The position numbers were made by a program, and so were the translations under genes. Positions 34,165-43,198 of a stretch of DNA of 64,000 nucleotides are shown here, one piece after another (within the stretch, counting starts at the first letter, position 1; each line of letters begins with the position of its first letter). This stretch comes from Bacillota bacterium (lineage in GTDB: Bacteria > Bacillota > Clostridia > Christensenellales > SZUA-584). The notes under the pieces are model-generated. The model worked only from the letters and a program-made list of their open reading frames with translations, was not told where the DNA came from and ran no database searches. Location of the stretch: contig JAEWTL010000089.1 in NCBI GenBank assembly GCA_023459495.1, positions 1 through 64,000 of the forward strand, read 5' to 3'.

Positions 34165-34845
34165 ATGGAGCTGAACTACAAAACCGTGCTGCACTGCGAG
34201 AAGTGCGGCGATACCGGGCTGGTGGACGTGGAGCGGGACGGGCGCAGGCTGTTTGCCTACTGCGAGTGCGACCCGCGGCGCAAATCGCTGCTCGCGCTGA
34301 AGCAGAGTGGGCTGGCGGCGAGCGTGGCGCGGTACACCTTTGACAGCTTTGTCGCGGAGCAGGAGTTCCAGCGGCACATGAAGGACAAGTGCCAGCGGTT
34401 TCTGGAGCAGGATGATTGCAGGTTCCTCTACATCGGCGGGCAGTCGGGCTGCGGCAAGACGCACCTTGGCACCGCGGTGTGCACGGCGCTGCTGGGGCGC
34501 GGCATGGAGCTGGCGTATATCACGTTCCCGGCGCTGATGAACGAGCTGAAAAGCCGCGTCAACGAGAGCGACTACGCCCAGACCGTGCAGCGGTACGGCG
34601 CTGTGCCGGTGCTGTATATCGACGACTTCATGAAGTTTGAGCCGACCAAATCGGACATTGCCCACGCGTTTGAGGTGATCAACCTGCGGGTGGTGAACGA
34701 CAGGGTCACAGTCATTACGTCCGAGCGGGAGCTGGATGAGATCGTGCGGATCGACGAGGCGCTGGGCGGCAGGATCAAGCAGATGTGCGGCGAGTTCGCG
34801 GTGGGCATTGCGTGCGCGGCGGGGCGGAACTGGAGGCTGAGGTAG
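34165..34845 (+). CDS. DnaC/IstB-like ATPase, phage helicase loader
   Basis: A 226-residue AAA+ ATPase. An N-terminal zinc-binding region has CEKCGDTG and CECDPRR cysteines (residues about 10-36). Walker A is GQSGCGKTHL near residues 93-102 and Walker B is VLYIDDFMKF near 150-159; an RxxD-like sensor and a C-terminal GGRIKQMC segment follow. This resembles phage DnaC-type helicase loaders rather than transposition ATPases, given its position one base after the upstream replication protein. Without other phage genes its present role is unclear. Confidence 0.85.
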   Translation: MELNYKTVLHCEKCGDTGLVDVERDGRRLFAYCECDPRRKSLLALKQSGLAASVARYTFDSFVAEQEFQRHMKDKCQRFLEQDDCRFLYIGGQSGCGKTHLGTAVCTALLGRGMELAYITFPALMNELKSRVNESDYAQTVQRYGAVPVLYIDDFMKFEPTKSDIAHAFEVINLRVVNDRVTVITSERELDEIVRIDEALGGRIKQMCGEFAVGIACAAGRNWRLR

Positions 34846-34849
34846 ACGA

Positions 34850-35120
34850 GGATTGTAGGGGCGGCCCTGCGTGGCCGCCGGTGAACAGTGAATGGTGAAT
34901 CGGGGCGGCGGAAGGCGAGAGGTATGGGTAGAGCGACACTGATTCTGGATTGCTTCGCAGGCGCTCGTCGCAAGGACAGGAGGGCGGGCGACCATTGGTC
35001 GCCCCTACGAGTTGGCGGAGTTGGGTGAATACATGCGTAGGAAACGGTCAAGACCGTTCCGGCAATGGGCGTGGTTCTGGATTGCTTCGTCGCGCACGCG
35101 CTCTCGCAATGACGGGGGAT
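34850..35120. repeat. Mosaic block of interspersed palindromic repeats
   Basis: Units: GGGGCGGCCCTGCGTGGCCGCC near 34858-34879 (in parts), a partial GTGAACAGTGAATGGTGAAT run near 34881, GGGCGACCATTGGTCGCCCC near 34986, and GAAACGGTC-aa-GACCGTTCC at 35041-35060, then a TTCGTCGC...CTCGCAATGACGG unit. No gene. Confidence 0.78.
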
Positions 35121-35224
35121 GTTCCGGGCTCTGCGGGATATAGGAGAACTTGTATTATTATGGGAGGAATGGTATGATAAATTGAAATGATACAATACGA
35201 ATAATGGGGAAGGGAGGGTTCGCC

Positions 35225-37669
35225 ATGCTTCAAAAATTTGCGGAACTGGGCTTTGATTTAATCACAACCTTAGCTCTGGACGGATTGGATGACAGCGAAG
35301 ATAGCAACCCTAAGCTTCAATTCGAAGAAATATGCCACAAGGTTGAAGCAGACTTCCTAAAGAAGTTTCCCTCCTATAAAAAGCGTAACAAGCAAGGCGC
35401 TGATTTTTTAGCCAAGCAGGCTAATTTTGATGTTTTGGCAGAATGGATCTTTATTCAGCATCTTGAAGGCAACCCGGATTTGGACAGATTAAACGACGAT
35501 GGAACAGAAGCCACTGACGGGGAAATCGATTATCTGCTCCAGCGATTTAAGCACCACATTTCGAACAACCATTACTTTAATACATATCTGTCCTATATTC
35601 ATTCGCAAAACATCAGCAGAACCATCCGGGAGTTTATTGATAATCAATCACAACAAAAGATTGTGCAGAACGCGGCGTCCATGGAGCTGCTGGAATCCTA
35701 CGCCCCCCCGACACCCGGCTTTTTGGGGCGGCAGGCGGATTTGGCGGAGATCGACCGCAAGTTCAAGGCGGGGGAAAGCATCGTCGTGATCTGCGGGCAG
35801 GGCGGCATGGGCAAGTCTGAGCTTGCCAAGGAATACTGCCGTATCCACCGCGATGATTATGACATGGTCTGCTTCGCGTACTACAAGGGCAGCGTTGCGG
35901 CTACCGTGACGGACGGCTTGCTGTGGAACCCCGGCGACTGGAACGAGATGCCGCCCGCAGAGCAGTTCGCAGCCAAAAGAGGTTATATAAACTCCCTCGA
36001 TAATCGTGTGCTGCTGATATTTGACGACGTGACCGAGATGGATGATTACGCGGACCTGCTCAAGATATGCGGTCGCAATGTGGATGTGCTGATTACCACG
36101 AGAGCGGAAAAGCTAATTGATGCGCGGCCCGTAATGCTGGGCAGGCTCGGTTATGAGGATGGCCTGCTGCCGCTGTTTCGGCATAACGCGGAGATTCCGG
36201 AAGGTGAATGGGCTGGCTGGTATCGCGTGAACGAGGCGGCGGTCAAAGAGATCATACAGGACATACTGCTGGGGCATACGATGCTCGTGATTCTTGCGGC
36301 GAGACTGCTTGCCGCGACGGACAGGACGGTGGAGGATATTCGGAACAGCCTTAAAAACAGCCGCCTATCTCCTGAGATTAAGGAAAAGATACGTAGCTAT
36401 AAGGACTCGGGGCGTGAGAACTGCAGCGCCGCGGACGCCACGCTCTGCGAGCATGTATTGAGCCTGTATTCCATCTCCGCCCTTGCCGGGGACGAAAGCA
36501 AGATATCCATCCTGCGCAACATGTCGCTGATACCGTACAGCGGTGTCAAGCGCGCCACACTACAGGAGTGGCTTGAACTGGAAGACCTGAACGATGTGAA
36601 TGAATTAATCGATAACGGCTGGCTGACGCTTTCCACTGTCGCGGGTGAGAAGCGTGTTGCCATGCATGCCGTGATCTCCGACGCGGTGTATATCCAGACC
36701 GAGCCCACCGCTGAGAAGTGTAGTACTTTGTTAATTTCAATTGCTAATGAAATGTATCTTGATGGTGCATATGATAATCCGGTGGATAAGGTGCATATGA
36801 TCGAATATGGCGAGTTTGCGCTGAAGCGGATAAAACAGGAGGAAACGACTGTTGCGCAGATCGCCCACCAGATTGGATATCTGCTAGATTTCAGGGCGGA
36901 ATATGATCGCGGATTAGAATGGTATATTAGGGCTTTAGAGATCAATGAGAAGGTGCTGGGCAAGGAGCATCCAACTACCGCCACTACCTACAACAACATC
37001 GCATTGGTATGTTGTAACCAAGGGGATTATGCAAAGGCACTGAAGTGGCTTTTGAGGGCTTTGGCTATAAGAGAAAAAGTACTGGGCAAGGAGCATCCAG
37101 ATACCGCCACAACCTACAACAACATCGCAGCGGTGTATGATAACCAAGGAGATTATGCAAAGGCACTGAAGTGGTATTTGAGGGCTTTGGCTATAAGAGA
37201 AAAAATATTGGGCAAGGAGCATCCATCTACCGCCACAACCTACAACAACATCGCAGTGGTGTATGATAACCAAGGAGATTATACAAAGGCACTGAAATGG
37301 TATTTAAAAGCTTTGACTATAAGAGAAAAAGTACTGGGCAAAGAGCATCCGGATACCGCCACGACCTACAACAACATCGCATTGGTGTATTCTCGCCAAG
37401 GGGATAATGCCAAGGCGCTGGAATGGCATTTGAAGGCTTTGGCTATCAGAGAGAAGGTGCTGGGCAAGGAGCATCCGGATACCGCCACGACCTACAACAA
37501 CATCGGGATATTATACGCGAATCAAGAAGACTATGCCGAAACGCTCATATGGTTGGATAAGGCGCTGGAGGTTCGTGAAAATAAACTAGGCAGGGAACAC
37601 CCTTATACCGTGGGTACCCGCGAAGACATAGTAGAGGTAAAAAGGCGCATGGGCGGGGAACGGGAGTAG
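35225..37669 (+). CDS. STAND NTPase: NB-ARC domain with C-terminal tetratricopeptide array
   Basis: About 814 residues in the order of NLR-like signalling ATPases. Residues 1-155 are an alpha-helical N-terminal region of unrecognised family (possible effector or adaptor). The NTPase core has Walker A GQGGMGKSELAKEY near 192-205, Walker B VLLIFDDV near 260, an RNBS-like LITTRAEK and winged-helix region to about 480. Residues about 570-800 are six 42-residue TPRs of the kinesin-light-chain type, each with YNNIA, GDYAKAL and LGKEHP. STAND proteins oligomerise on ligand binding by the repeat array; roles include phage defence and regulation. GGGAGGG sits before ATG 35225. Function here is inferred only from architecture. 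Confidence 0.82.
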   Translation: MLQKFAELGFDLITTLALDGLDDSEDSNPKLQFEEICHKVEADFLKKFPSYKKRNKQGADFLAKQANFDVLAEWIFIQHLEGNPDLDRLNDDGTEATDGEIDYLLQRFKHHISNNHYFNTYLSYIHSQNISRTIREFIDNQSQQKIVQNAASMELLESYAPPTPGFLGRQADLAEIDRKFKAGESIVVICGQGGMGKSELAKEYCRIHRDDYDMVCFAYYKGSVAATVTDGLLWNPGDWNEMPPAEQFAAKRGYINSLDNRVLLIFDDVTEMDDYADLLKICGRNVDVLITTRAEKLIDARPVMLGRLGYEDGLLPLFRHNAEIPEGEWAGWYRVNEAAVKEIIQDILLGHTMLVILAARLLAATDRTVEDIRNSLKNSRLSPEIKEKIRSYKDSGRENCSAADATLCEHVLSLYSISALAGDESKISILRNMSLIPYSGVKRATLQEWLELEDLNDVNELIDNGWLTLSTVAGEKRVAMHAVISDAVYIQTEPTAEKCSTLLISIANEMYLDGAYDNPVDKVHMIEYGEFALKRIKQEETTVAQIAHQIGYLLDFRAEYDRGLEWYIRALEINEKVLGKEHPTTATTYNNIALVCCNQGDYAKALKWLLRALAIREKVLGKEHPDTATTYNNIAAVYDNQGDYAKALKWYLRALAIREKILGKEHPSTATTYNNIAVVYDNQGDYTKALKWYLKALTIREKVLGKEHPDTATTYNNIALVYSRQGDNAKALEWHLKALAIREKVLGKEHPDTATTYNNIGILYANQEDYAETLIWLDKALEVRENKLGREHPYTVGTREDIVEVKRRMGGERE
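36925..37625 (+). repeat. 126-bp coding tandem repeats (TPR array)
   Basis: Units of 126 bp, each including GGCAAGGAGCATCC, ACCTACAACAACATCGCA and TATGCAAAGGCACTGAA with few substitutions, encode the TPRs. The near-identity at DNA level implies recent unit duplication or gene conversion. Confidence 0.85.
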
Positions 37670-37682
37670 CGGAATCGGTATC

Positions 37683-37703
37683 AGAGCCTTCAGGCTCTTT
37701 TTT
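37683..37703 (+). terminator. Intrinsic terminator after the STAND gene
   Basis: AGAGCC (37683-37688), TTCA loop, GGCTCT (37693-37698), T-run. Confidence 0.85.
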
Positions 37704-37724
37704 GTTACGCCACCGAATAGCAGG

Positions 37725-37795
37725 TTGGGGCGTGAATCCCCCAGTCCCTTCGGACTGACAGCCCCCTTTAGGCAAGGGGGCCATTTGGTGAAGCG
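37725..37795. repeat. Interspersed hairpin repeat, CCCAGTC...GACTG type
   Basis: GTGAATCCCCCAGTCCCTTC, GGACTGACAGCCCCCTTTAG and GCAAGGGGGCC follow in order; the same element recurs at 43199-43250 with a different loop. AGTC and GACT arms form a small hairpin. Confidence 0.75.
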
Positions 37796-37894
37796 GCAAG
37801 TTCAGGTATCGGGGCGGCGAAATATTATCATTGACGGAGGTAATATCATCTGTCTGTCGAATGATATTTTCAGGAACATATCGGAGGTTTATCG

Positions 37895-38533
37895 ATGATT
37901 ACGATCAGGAATGAAGAAGAAAAAGATTATCAGCGAGTAGAAGAAATCACAAGGCAGGCGTTTTGGAATCTGTATGTTCCGGGATGCAATGAACACTATC
38001 TGGTTCACGTGATGCGGTCGCACGAAGACTTTTTGCCCGAGCTGGATCTGGTGATTGAAGCGGATGGTCAGATCGTCGGGAATATCATGTATACGAAATC
38101 AAAGCTGGTTGATGAGTCCGGGGAAGAAAAAGACATCCTGACCTTCGGTCCGGTTTGCATCTTGCCGGAACATCAGAGAAAGGGGTATGGGAAAGCGCTC
38201 ATCGAGTATTCCTTTAAGCAGGCGTCCGCACTGGGGTATGAGGCAATCGTCATATACGGCAACCCCTATAATTATGTAGGCCGCGGTTTTAAGAGCTGCA
38301 GAAAGTACAATGTCTGTGCTGAAAACGGGACCTATCCGACGGCAATGCTGGTAAAAGAACTGAAACCGGATGTGCTGGACGGGAGGAAGTGGGTTTACCA
38401 TGACAGCCCTGTGTATGAGATCGACGAACAGGAAGCGGAGCGCTTTGACGAGGGCTTGGAAAGAATGGAGAAAAAGTCCCAGCCGAGTCAGGAGGAGTTT
38501 TATATATACAGCCATTCTGTAATACGGCAATAA
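37895..38533 (+). CDS. GNAT-family N-acetyltransferase
   Basis: A 212-residue GNAT enzyme. ITIRNEEEKDYQRVEEI opens the fold; ILTFGPVCILPEHQRKGYGKALIEY contains the acetyl-CoA loop Q-R-K-G-Y-G; EAIVIYGNPYNYVGRGFKSC is the late strand with the turn typical of YhbS-like N-acetyltransferases. A C-terminal tail of about 50 residues (QEAERFDEGLERMEKK) is charged and helical. Substrate unknown. The start has CGGAGG nine bases upstream, and a terminator follows at 38578. It stands alone. Confidence 0.85.
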   Translation: MITIRNEEEKDYQRVEEITRQAFWNLYVPGCNEHYLVHVMRSHEDFLPELDLVIEADGQIVGNIMYTKSKLVDESGEEKDILTFGPVCILPEHQRKGYGKALIEYSFKQASALGYEAIVIYGNPYNYVGRGFKSCRKYNVCAENGTYPTAMLVKELKPDVLDGRKWVYHDSPVYEIDEQEAERFDEGLERMEKKSQPSQEEFYIYSHSVIRQ

Positions 38534-38577
38534 AGCCCAGTTTGATAGGGGCGTGATCTATATATTCCTGGTATCCC

Positions 38578-38600
38578 AGAGCCTTCGGGCTCTTTTTTTG
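38578..38600 (+). terminator. Intrinsic terminator after the GNAT gene
   Basis: AGAGCC (38578-38583), TTCG, GGCTCT (38588-38593), seven T. Confidence 0.87.
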
Positions 38601-38634
38601 ATATGCCTTTGTGGCGATCCACGGAACTATGGGA

Positions 38635-39140
38635 TGACGGCCTTGGCAGGGCGGGCGACCCAAGGTCGCCCCTACGGATGGACGGACGGAGGCGGGCGGC
38701 CACGCAGGGCAGGGCGGACGTGCCGGAAAAACGTAGGGAACGGTCTTGACCGTTCCGGCAGATGTTTGGATTGCTTTGCCGTCGCAATGGTGGGATGGCG
38801 TTGTCATCCTGAGCCGGAGGCGAAGGATCTGCACCCAGTGCGTAAAAGATGTTTCGCTGTGCTCAACATGACATATTGGCGGGTGTCTCATAGGGCAATG
38901 ACGGGAGGCGGGCGGCCACGCGGGGCAGGGCGGGCGACCAATGGTCGCCCCTACGGGATAACAGAGTTGGGCGGTCCCATACGTAGGGAACGGTCTTGAC
39001 CGTTCCGGCATGGGCGCGATTCCGGATTGCTTCGTCGCTTGCCCACCCCGCAACGCTGCGCTTTGTGGAGAATCCCGGATGCTCCTTGCAATGACGAGTG
39101 TGGCGGGCGGGGATGGAACCCCGCCCTTACGGTATGGCAG
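38635..39140. repeat. Mosaic block of interspersed palindromic repeats
   Basis: No credible gene. Units: GGGCGACCCAAGGTCGCCCC near 38654, GGCGGCCACGCAGGGCAGGG near 38694 and again near 38910, GGAACGGTC-tt-GACCGTTCC at 38737-38756 and 38987-39006, a TCATCCTGAGCCGGAGGCGAAGGATCT element near 38804 (in parts) ending in CTCAACATGACA, a CCCCGCAACGCTGCGCTTTG unit near 39045 and GGCGGGG-atggaa-CCCCGCC near 39107. Confidence 0.8.
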
Positions 39141-39144
39141 GCCG

Positions 39145-40785
39145 TCAGGGCTGGGGGACTGCGGAAATGAGGGCGCGGTCTACGCTGAAGAAGAAGGCGT
39201 CTTCGCTGAGCAGCTCTGAGATGCCCGCCTGATCGAGCCGTTTGCGGATACCGTCGTTTAGGCCGCACAGCACGACCTCCACGCTCTGCTCGCGGCATTC
39301 GCGGACGACGTCGAGGATGGTTTCCGCGCCGGTGGTGTCCATGCCGGATACGCCGCGCATCGAGAAGATGAGCTTGTCGGACTCGGCCATGGCGGCGCGC
39401 ACGGGCTCCAGCAGCTTTTCGGCGTTGCCGAAGAACACGGGGCCGGTGATGTAGACCACGGTCGCGCCCTTGTGCGCCTTCTCGACGTCCTGATCGAACG
39501 TGTGCAGCAGGTCGTTTTTGACCTTGGAGGCGGCGACGCTGAGCTTGGACGAGTTGTAGACGAACACGAAGGCCGCGAACACCATGCCGATGACGATGGC
39601 GACCGTGAGGTCGAAGACGACCGTGGCAGCCATGGTGATGAAGAACTTGAGCAGGGCGCTTACGTTGCGGCGGGTGAACATGGCTTTGATCGCGGGCCAC
39701 TCGTTCATGCGCCACGCCGTGACGAGCAGCACGCCTGCCAGCGCGGCGGACGGGATGCGGGCCATGACGCCGCTGAGCAGGAACATGGAAGCGAGCAGGC
39801 CGAGCGCGTGGATGATGCCCGTCATGCGCGTCTCTCCGCCCGATTTGATGGCGACGCTGGTGCGCGCGATGGCTGCCGTTACCGGGATGCCGCCGAAGAA
39901 CGGCACGAGGATGTTGCCGATGCCCTGTGCGAGCAGCTCCTGGTCCGCGTCGAACACGCCGTTCTTTTTCATGCGCAGCGCGCTGGTGCCGCACAGCAGG
40001 CTTTCCACCATGGCGAGCGCCGCGACCGACACGGCGGGCGAAACCAGCGCGGGCAGCGTGGAGAAGTCGAGCGCGGCGAGGTTGAGGCGCGTTTCGGGCA
40101 GCAGCGTCTGCGGGATCGCGCCGATGGTATCGACCGGGAGGCGGAGCAGGGTGCTGATCAGCGTGGCGGCGACGATGCCCACCAGCGACGCGGGTACGAC
40201 CGCGCCCCAGCGTTTGGGCCACAGCAGCATGAACGCCACGACCACAAGGCCGATCAGCACGGCCTGCCACTGGACCGGAAAGCCGAGCGTGCCGTAGGAA
40301 GCCAGCTTTTGCAGCGCGCTTTCGCCCTGTGACGCGGTGCCGAAAAAGGCGTCCACCTGGCCCAGCGCAATGATGACCGCGATGCCCGAAGTGAAGCCCG
40401 TGATGACCGGGCGCGGGATGATGCTGATGATGCGGCCCAGCTTGAACACCGCGGCGACGAGCAGGACGACGCCCGCCATGAGGCAGACCGCGAACACGCC
40501 CTGCAGCGTGTGCCGCGCGATGATGGACGTTAAGATAGCGGCCATGGCGCCCGTGGGGCCGGATATCTGGAAGGACGCGCCCGACAGCGTGCTGATGGCC
40601 AGCCCTGCGATGATGGCGGTGATGAGGCCCGCCGCTGCGCCCGCTCCACTGCTGACGCCGAACGCCAGTGCCAGCGGCAGCGCCACCGCGGCGACCGTGA
40701 GGCCCGCCATGGCGTCCTTTAAAAAGCGTTTTCCGTTGTAACCGTGAAATTCTGTCCCGAGCAAATGGATGTATCGTTTGATCAC
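39145..40785 (-). CDS. SulP-family anion transporter with STAS domain
   Basis: A 546-residue membrane transporter. Around 10-12 hydrophobic segments carry SulP signatures: DAMAGLTVAAVALPLALAFG at the first helices, SGASFQISGPTGAMAAI, GFTSGIAVIIALGQ, and GGIPVTAAIARTSVAIKSGG. Residues about 430-540 are a STAS domain (VVYITGPVFFGNAEKLLEPV, MRGVSGMDTTGAETI). SulP proteins move sulfate, bicarbonate or dicarboxylates with proton or sodium coupling; substrate cannot be read. The frame opens at ATG 40815, but AGGGAGG inside that extension is spaced nine bases from GTG 40785, which is preferred. Stand-alone gene. Confidence 0.9.
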   Translation of the reverse strand: MIKRYIHLLGTEFHGYNGKRFLKDAMAGLTVAAVALPLALAFGVSSGAGAAAGLITAIIAGLAISTLSGASFQISGPTGAMAAILTSIIARHTLQGVFAVCLMAGVVLLVAAVFKLGRIISIIPRPVITGFTSGIAVIIALGQVDAFFGTASQGESALQKLASYGTLGFPVQWQAVLIGLVVVAFMLLWPKRWGAVVPASLVGIVAATLISTLLRLPVDTIGAIPQTLLPETRLNLAALDFSTLPALVSPAVSVAALAMVESLLCGTSALRMKKNGVFDADQELLAQGIGNILVPFFGGIPVTAAIARTSVAIKSGGETRMTGIIHALGLLASMFLLSGVMARIPSAALAGVLLVTAWRMNEWPAIKAMFTRRNVSALLKFFITMAATVVFDLTVAIVIGMVFAAFVFVYNSSKLSVAASKVKNDLLHTFDQDVEKAHKGATVVYITGPVFFGNAEKLLEPVRAAMAESDKLIFSMRGVSGMDTTGAETILDVVRECREQSVEVVLCGLNDGIRKRLDQAGISELLSEDAFFFSVDRALISAVPQP

Positions 40786-40985
40786 TGTCTCTGTCCTCCC
40801 TAGGATGCAAAACAATGGGATTATACATCAGAAAAATTACGGTGTCTATACGGTGTTTTGTATATTTATGCAGGGAGGGGAGAGGGGAGGATGGGAACGA
40901 GAGGAGGCAAACTAAATAATGGAGGAAAATAAAGAGTTTTGTCGAATGTATGGAGTGGGAAAAAATGTAGCAAAAATAGACTTGT

Positions 40986-42176
40986 ATGATTAAAAAAGCA
41001 TTGGAGAACGGTGTGAATAGTTCAACTGCAATCTCAATATTATTATGTCAGTTTGAGGCATGGTGTAATTATGAAGTTATTGGAGTTTATATAAAGCAGA
41101 AATCTATAAATACATATAAGCCAATGTACGGTTGTGAAAATGGATTTAATTCATTTATTGTTCTATCAATGATTATTGATGACTCGGTTTATATTTACGA
41201 AGCATTAAAATTTTATAGAACGCTAATTTCTAAAGATATAACTGAGATTGAACAAGCTACAGAATATTTAGATCTTAAAGTAGTTAGAAACAATATCCAC
41301 ACATTTTATAAACGAGGTGGGTATAAAAATAAATCAAATACAATTATTTCTGAAAAGCTTAGTGAGTTTGGGATGGATAAACAAGATTTCTTATATCCAT
41401 TAAGGAATGACATATCTTTAGTATTTCAAATTACTGATAAGACTAGACACTTAATTGGATGCGATTATTTTTTTAAGCATTGTATATACGAAACTAATAA
41501 CAGAGAGTGGGAAGGTGATCGTCTAACAAAATACGGGGAATTTGTTAGCGGAACTATAAGTGGTTTTACCAAAGCCTCAGATGAAACTGCATATAATATA
41601 ATCTCTTTACCAATTGGCAAGGATGAAATAAGGATTGAACTATTTGATTATAAGAGTGCAGATTTATTCGTGCGGATCAATGCAAGTAAGAACATAATAT
41701 TTCGATTGCTTTTGACCTTGTCGCAAATAAGTTATGGCATCCTACTTGTAGATTGCCTGATTGATAAGGAGATTACGTTCAAAGACGATTTATGGATGTG
41801 CTTTTTAACGAAGATACTTGCTTTAAAATATGATGAAGCTTTTGATAATATAAGTAGCCTTCTTACATATGCAGACGTAGAGGATAAAGCCTTTATAGAA
41901 GAAATGCTGAAATCTAGTCATATTGATATGAATACGCTAAGTGCACGGCAGTTTGCACAGAGACTACGAAATACTATCCACTATGAGAATATTGAATTTG
42001 TCAAGGATTTTGCGAAGGAAAATACTACAGCTTCATGGATCAGGGCAATATATCTGTCTAATTCAACTGCTCAAAATATGGATGAATTCCGTGAATTAAG
42101 CGATAACTTATTAGGTGAGTTAAAATTACTTCAGTGTGCAATTCAAAAAGCTTTTTCCTTAGATAAAAGTTATTAA
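40986..42176 (+). CDS. AT-rich gene of unknown function with two RN-x-I-H motifs
   Basis: A 396-residue, apparently soluble, helical protein; no family recognised. Two similar motifs stand out: VVRNNIHTFY (R101-H105) and QRLRNTIHYE (R326, R328, H332). The second fits the broad HEPN Rx4-6H pattern when counted from R326. Gene composition is strongly AT-rich against GC-rich neighbours, and the following DUF2971 gene shares that bias, so both look acquired together. The start at ATG 40986 has no strong ribosome site; AAAAATG...GTAGC lies upstream. A defence or toxin role is only a hypothesis drawn from composition, partner and motif. Confidence 0.6.
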   Translation: MIKKALENGVNSSTAISILLCQFEAWCNYEVIGVYIKQKSINTYKPMYGCENGFNSFIVLSMIIDDSVYIYEALKFYRTLISKDITEIEQATEYLDLKVVRNNIHTFYKRGGYKNKSNTIISEKLSEFGMDKQDFLYPLRNDISLVFQITDKTRHLIGCDYFFKHCIYETNNREWEGDRLTKYGEFVSGTISGFTKASDETAYNIISLPIGKDEIRIELFDYKSADLFVRINASKNIIFRLLLTLSQISYGILLVDCLIDKEITFKDDLWMCFLTKILALKYDEAFDNISSLLTYADVEDKAFIEEMLKSSHIDMNTLSARQFAQRLRNTIHYENIEFVKDFAKENTTASWIRAIYLSNSTAQNMDEFRELSDNLLGELKLLQCAIQKAFSLDKSY

Positions 42177-42260
42177 TTGTTATCGGCGGATGCAAATTTT
42201 CATGATGGATGTGAGTTATCAATTTAGGTGTAATTCTTAAGAACATATCAAGGGGAAGAG

Positions 42261-43106
42261 ATGAAAGTAATACCATATGATCATTGGCTTCAAATGGGTA
42301 ATCTCGAATTAAATCAAGCAGAAACGAATGGTGCAGCAAAATCTATATTCATTCATCATACTAATATTGACATACTTCGGATCATTGCTGAAGATAAAAC
42401 ATTTAAGTTAAATAGGATTGACCTGGTTAATGATCTTGAGGAAAAGGATTATCTCGGAGATCCAGAAGTATACTGCCTAGTATTCGTAGGCTGCTTTTCA
42501 CACAAAGTAACTGAATCTATTCCGCAATGGTATATGTATACAAAGATGAATAAAGGTGTTCGTATCTCATTACTTCTTAACGAACCTTTAGGGCTTGAAT
42601 GCACAGGCCTAATTGATGTGAATAGACCAATGGTTGTAAAATACGCAGATAATACTAGAGAAAACTATTACTATGGAAACCATATGTTCAGAACTTTGTA
42701 TAGTAATCAAAAGTCCCATTGGTCAATGCAATTGTCCTGTAATGATATTATATATTCAAATGAAATTAAGAAAGAAAATGAAATAATAAAATATGTTAAC
42801 GGTAAACCATGGGCAGATATAATACCAGCAGCCAAAATTAAAAGAGAGGGCTGGGATTTCGAGGAAGAAACGCGACTTGTCGGCATATTTAGAACGGTAC
42901 GTGAGGGAATAGAATTTGAAATACCAGATCACATCTTATTACCAATAGATTTTAATAAGTTTGTCATTGAGATTACATTAAACCCTTGGCGTACTGATAA
43001 GTTTAAAAAAGAGGTTGAGTCAATATGTAAAACTAATTTAGCTGGGCATTCATATGTTATTCATGAAAGTGAACTTTACAAAACGTTATTAAAAAGAAAA
43101 TGGTAA
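42261..43106 (+). CDS. DUF2971 domain protein
   Basis: A 281-residue protein matching DUF2971: IFIHHTNIDILRIIAEDKTF with LNRIDLVNDLEE (the usual 'loses hydration of place' N-D-x-x-E segment), VGCFSHKVTESIPQWYMYTK with KGVRISLLL, and EGWDFEEETRLVG near the end. DUF2971 proteins have no proven activity but are frequent in mobile and defence-associated regions. GGGGAAGAG sits shortly before ATG 42261. It follows the unknown AT-rich gene by 84 bases on the same strand, and a strong terminator at 43145 closes the pair, so they probably form one unit. Confidence 0.75.
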   Translation: MKVIPYDHWLQMGNLELNQAETNGAAKSIFIHHTNIDILRIIAEDKTFKLNRIDLVNDLEEKDYLGDPEVYCLVFVGCFSHKVTESIPQWYMYTKMNKGVRISLLLNEPLGLECTGLIDVNRPMVVKYADNTRENYYYGNHMFRTLYSNQKSHWSMQLSCNDIIYSNEIKKENEIIKYVNGKPWADIIPAAKIKREGWDFEEETRLVGIFRTVREGIEFEIPDHILLPIDFNKFVIEITLNPWRTDKFKKEVESICKTNLAGHSYVIHESELYKTLLKRKW

Positions 43107-43144
43107 AATTAAAGATAACTATTCACATAGTCTCCACCTACTCA

Positions 43145-43167
43145 AGAGCCCCTTCGGGCTCTTTTTT
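43145..43167 (+). terminator. Intrinsic terminator of the AT-rich island
   Basis: AGAGCCC (43145-43151), CTTC, GGGCTCT (43156-43162), then TTTTT. Confidence 0.88.
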
Positions 43168-43198
43168 GTTGCGCCTTTTGGAACGGTGTGCGATGGGC

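Noticed and set aside
33540..37669. Intact prophage or integrated element including the STAND gene
   Set aside because: No integrase, attachment repeats, lysis or structural genes; the STAND gene is separated by ordinary repeat DNA.
38951..40828. 625-codon minus-strand frame overlapping the SulP gene
   Set aside because: Arg/His/Gly-rich out-of-frame translation of the transporter, running into repeat DNA; no ribosome site.
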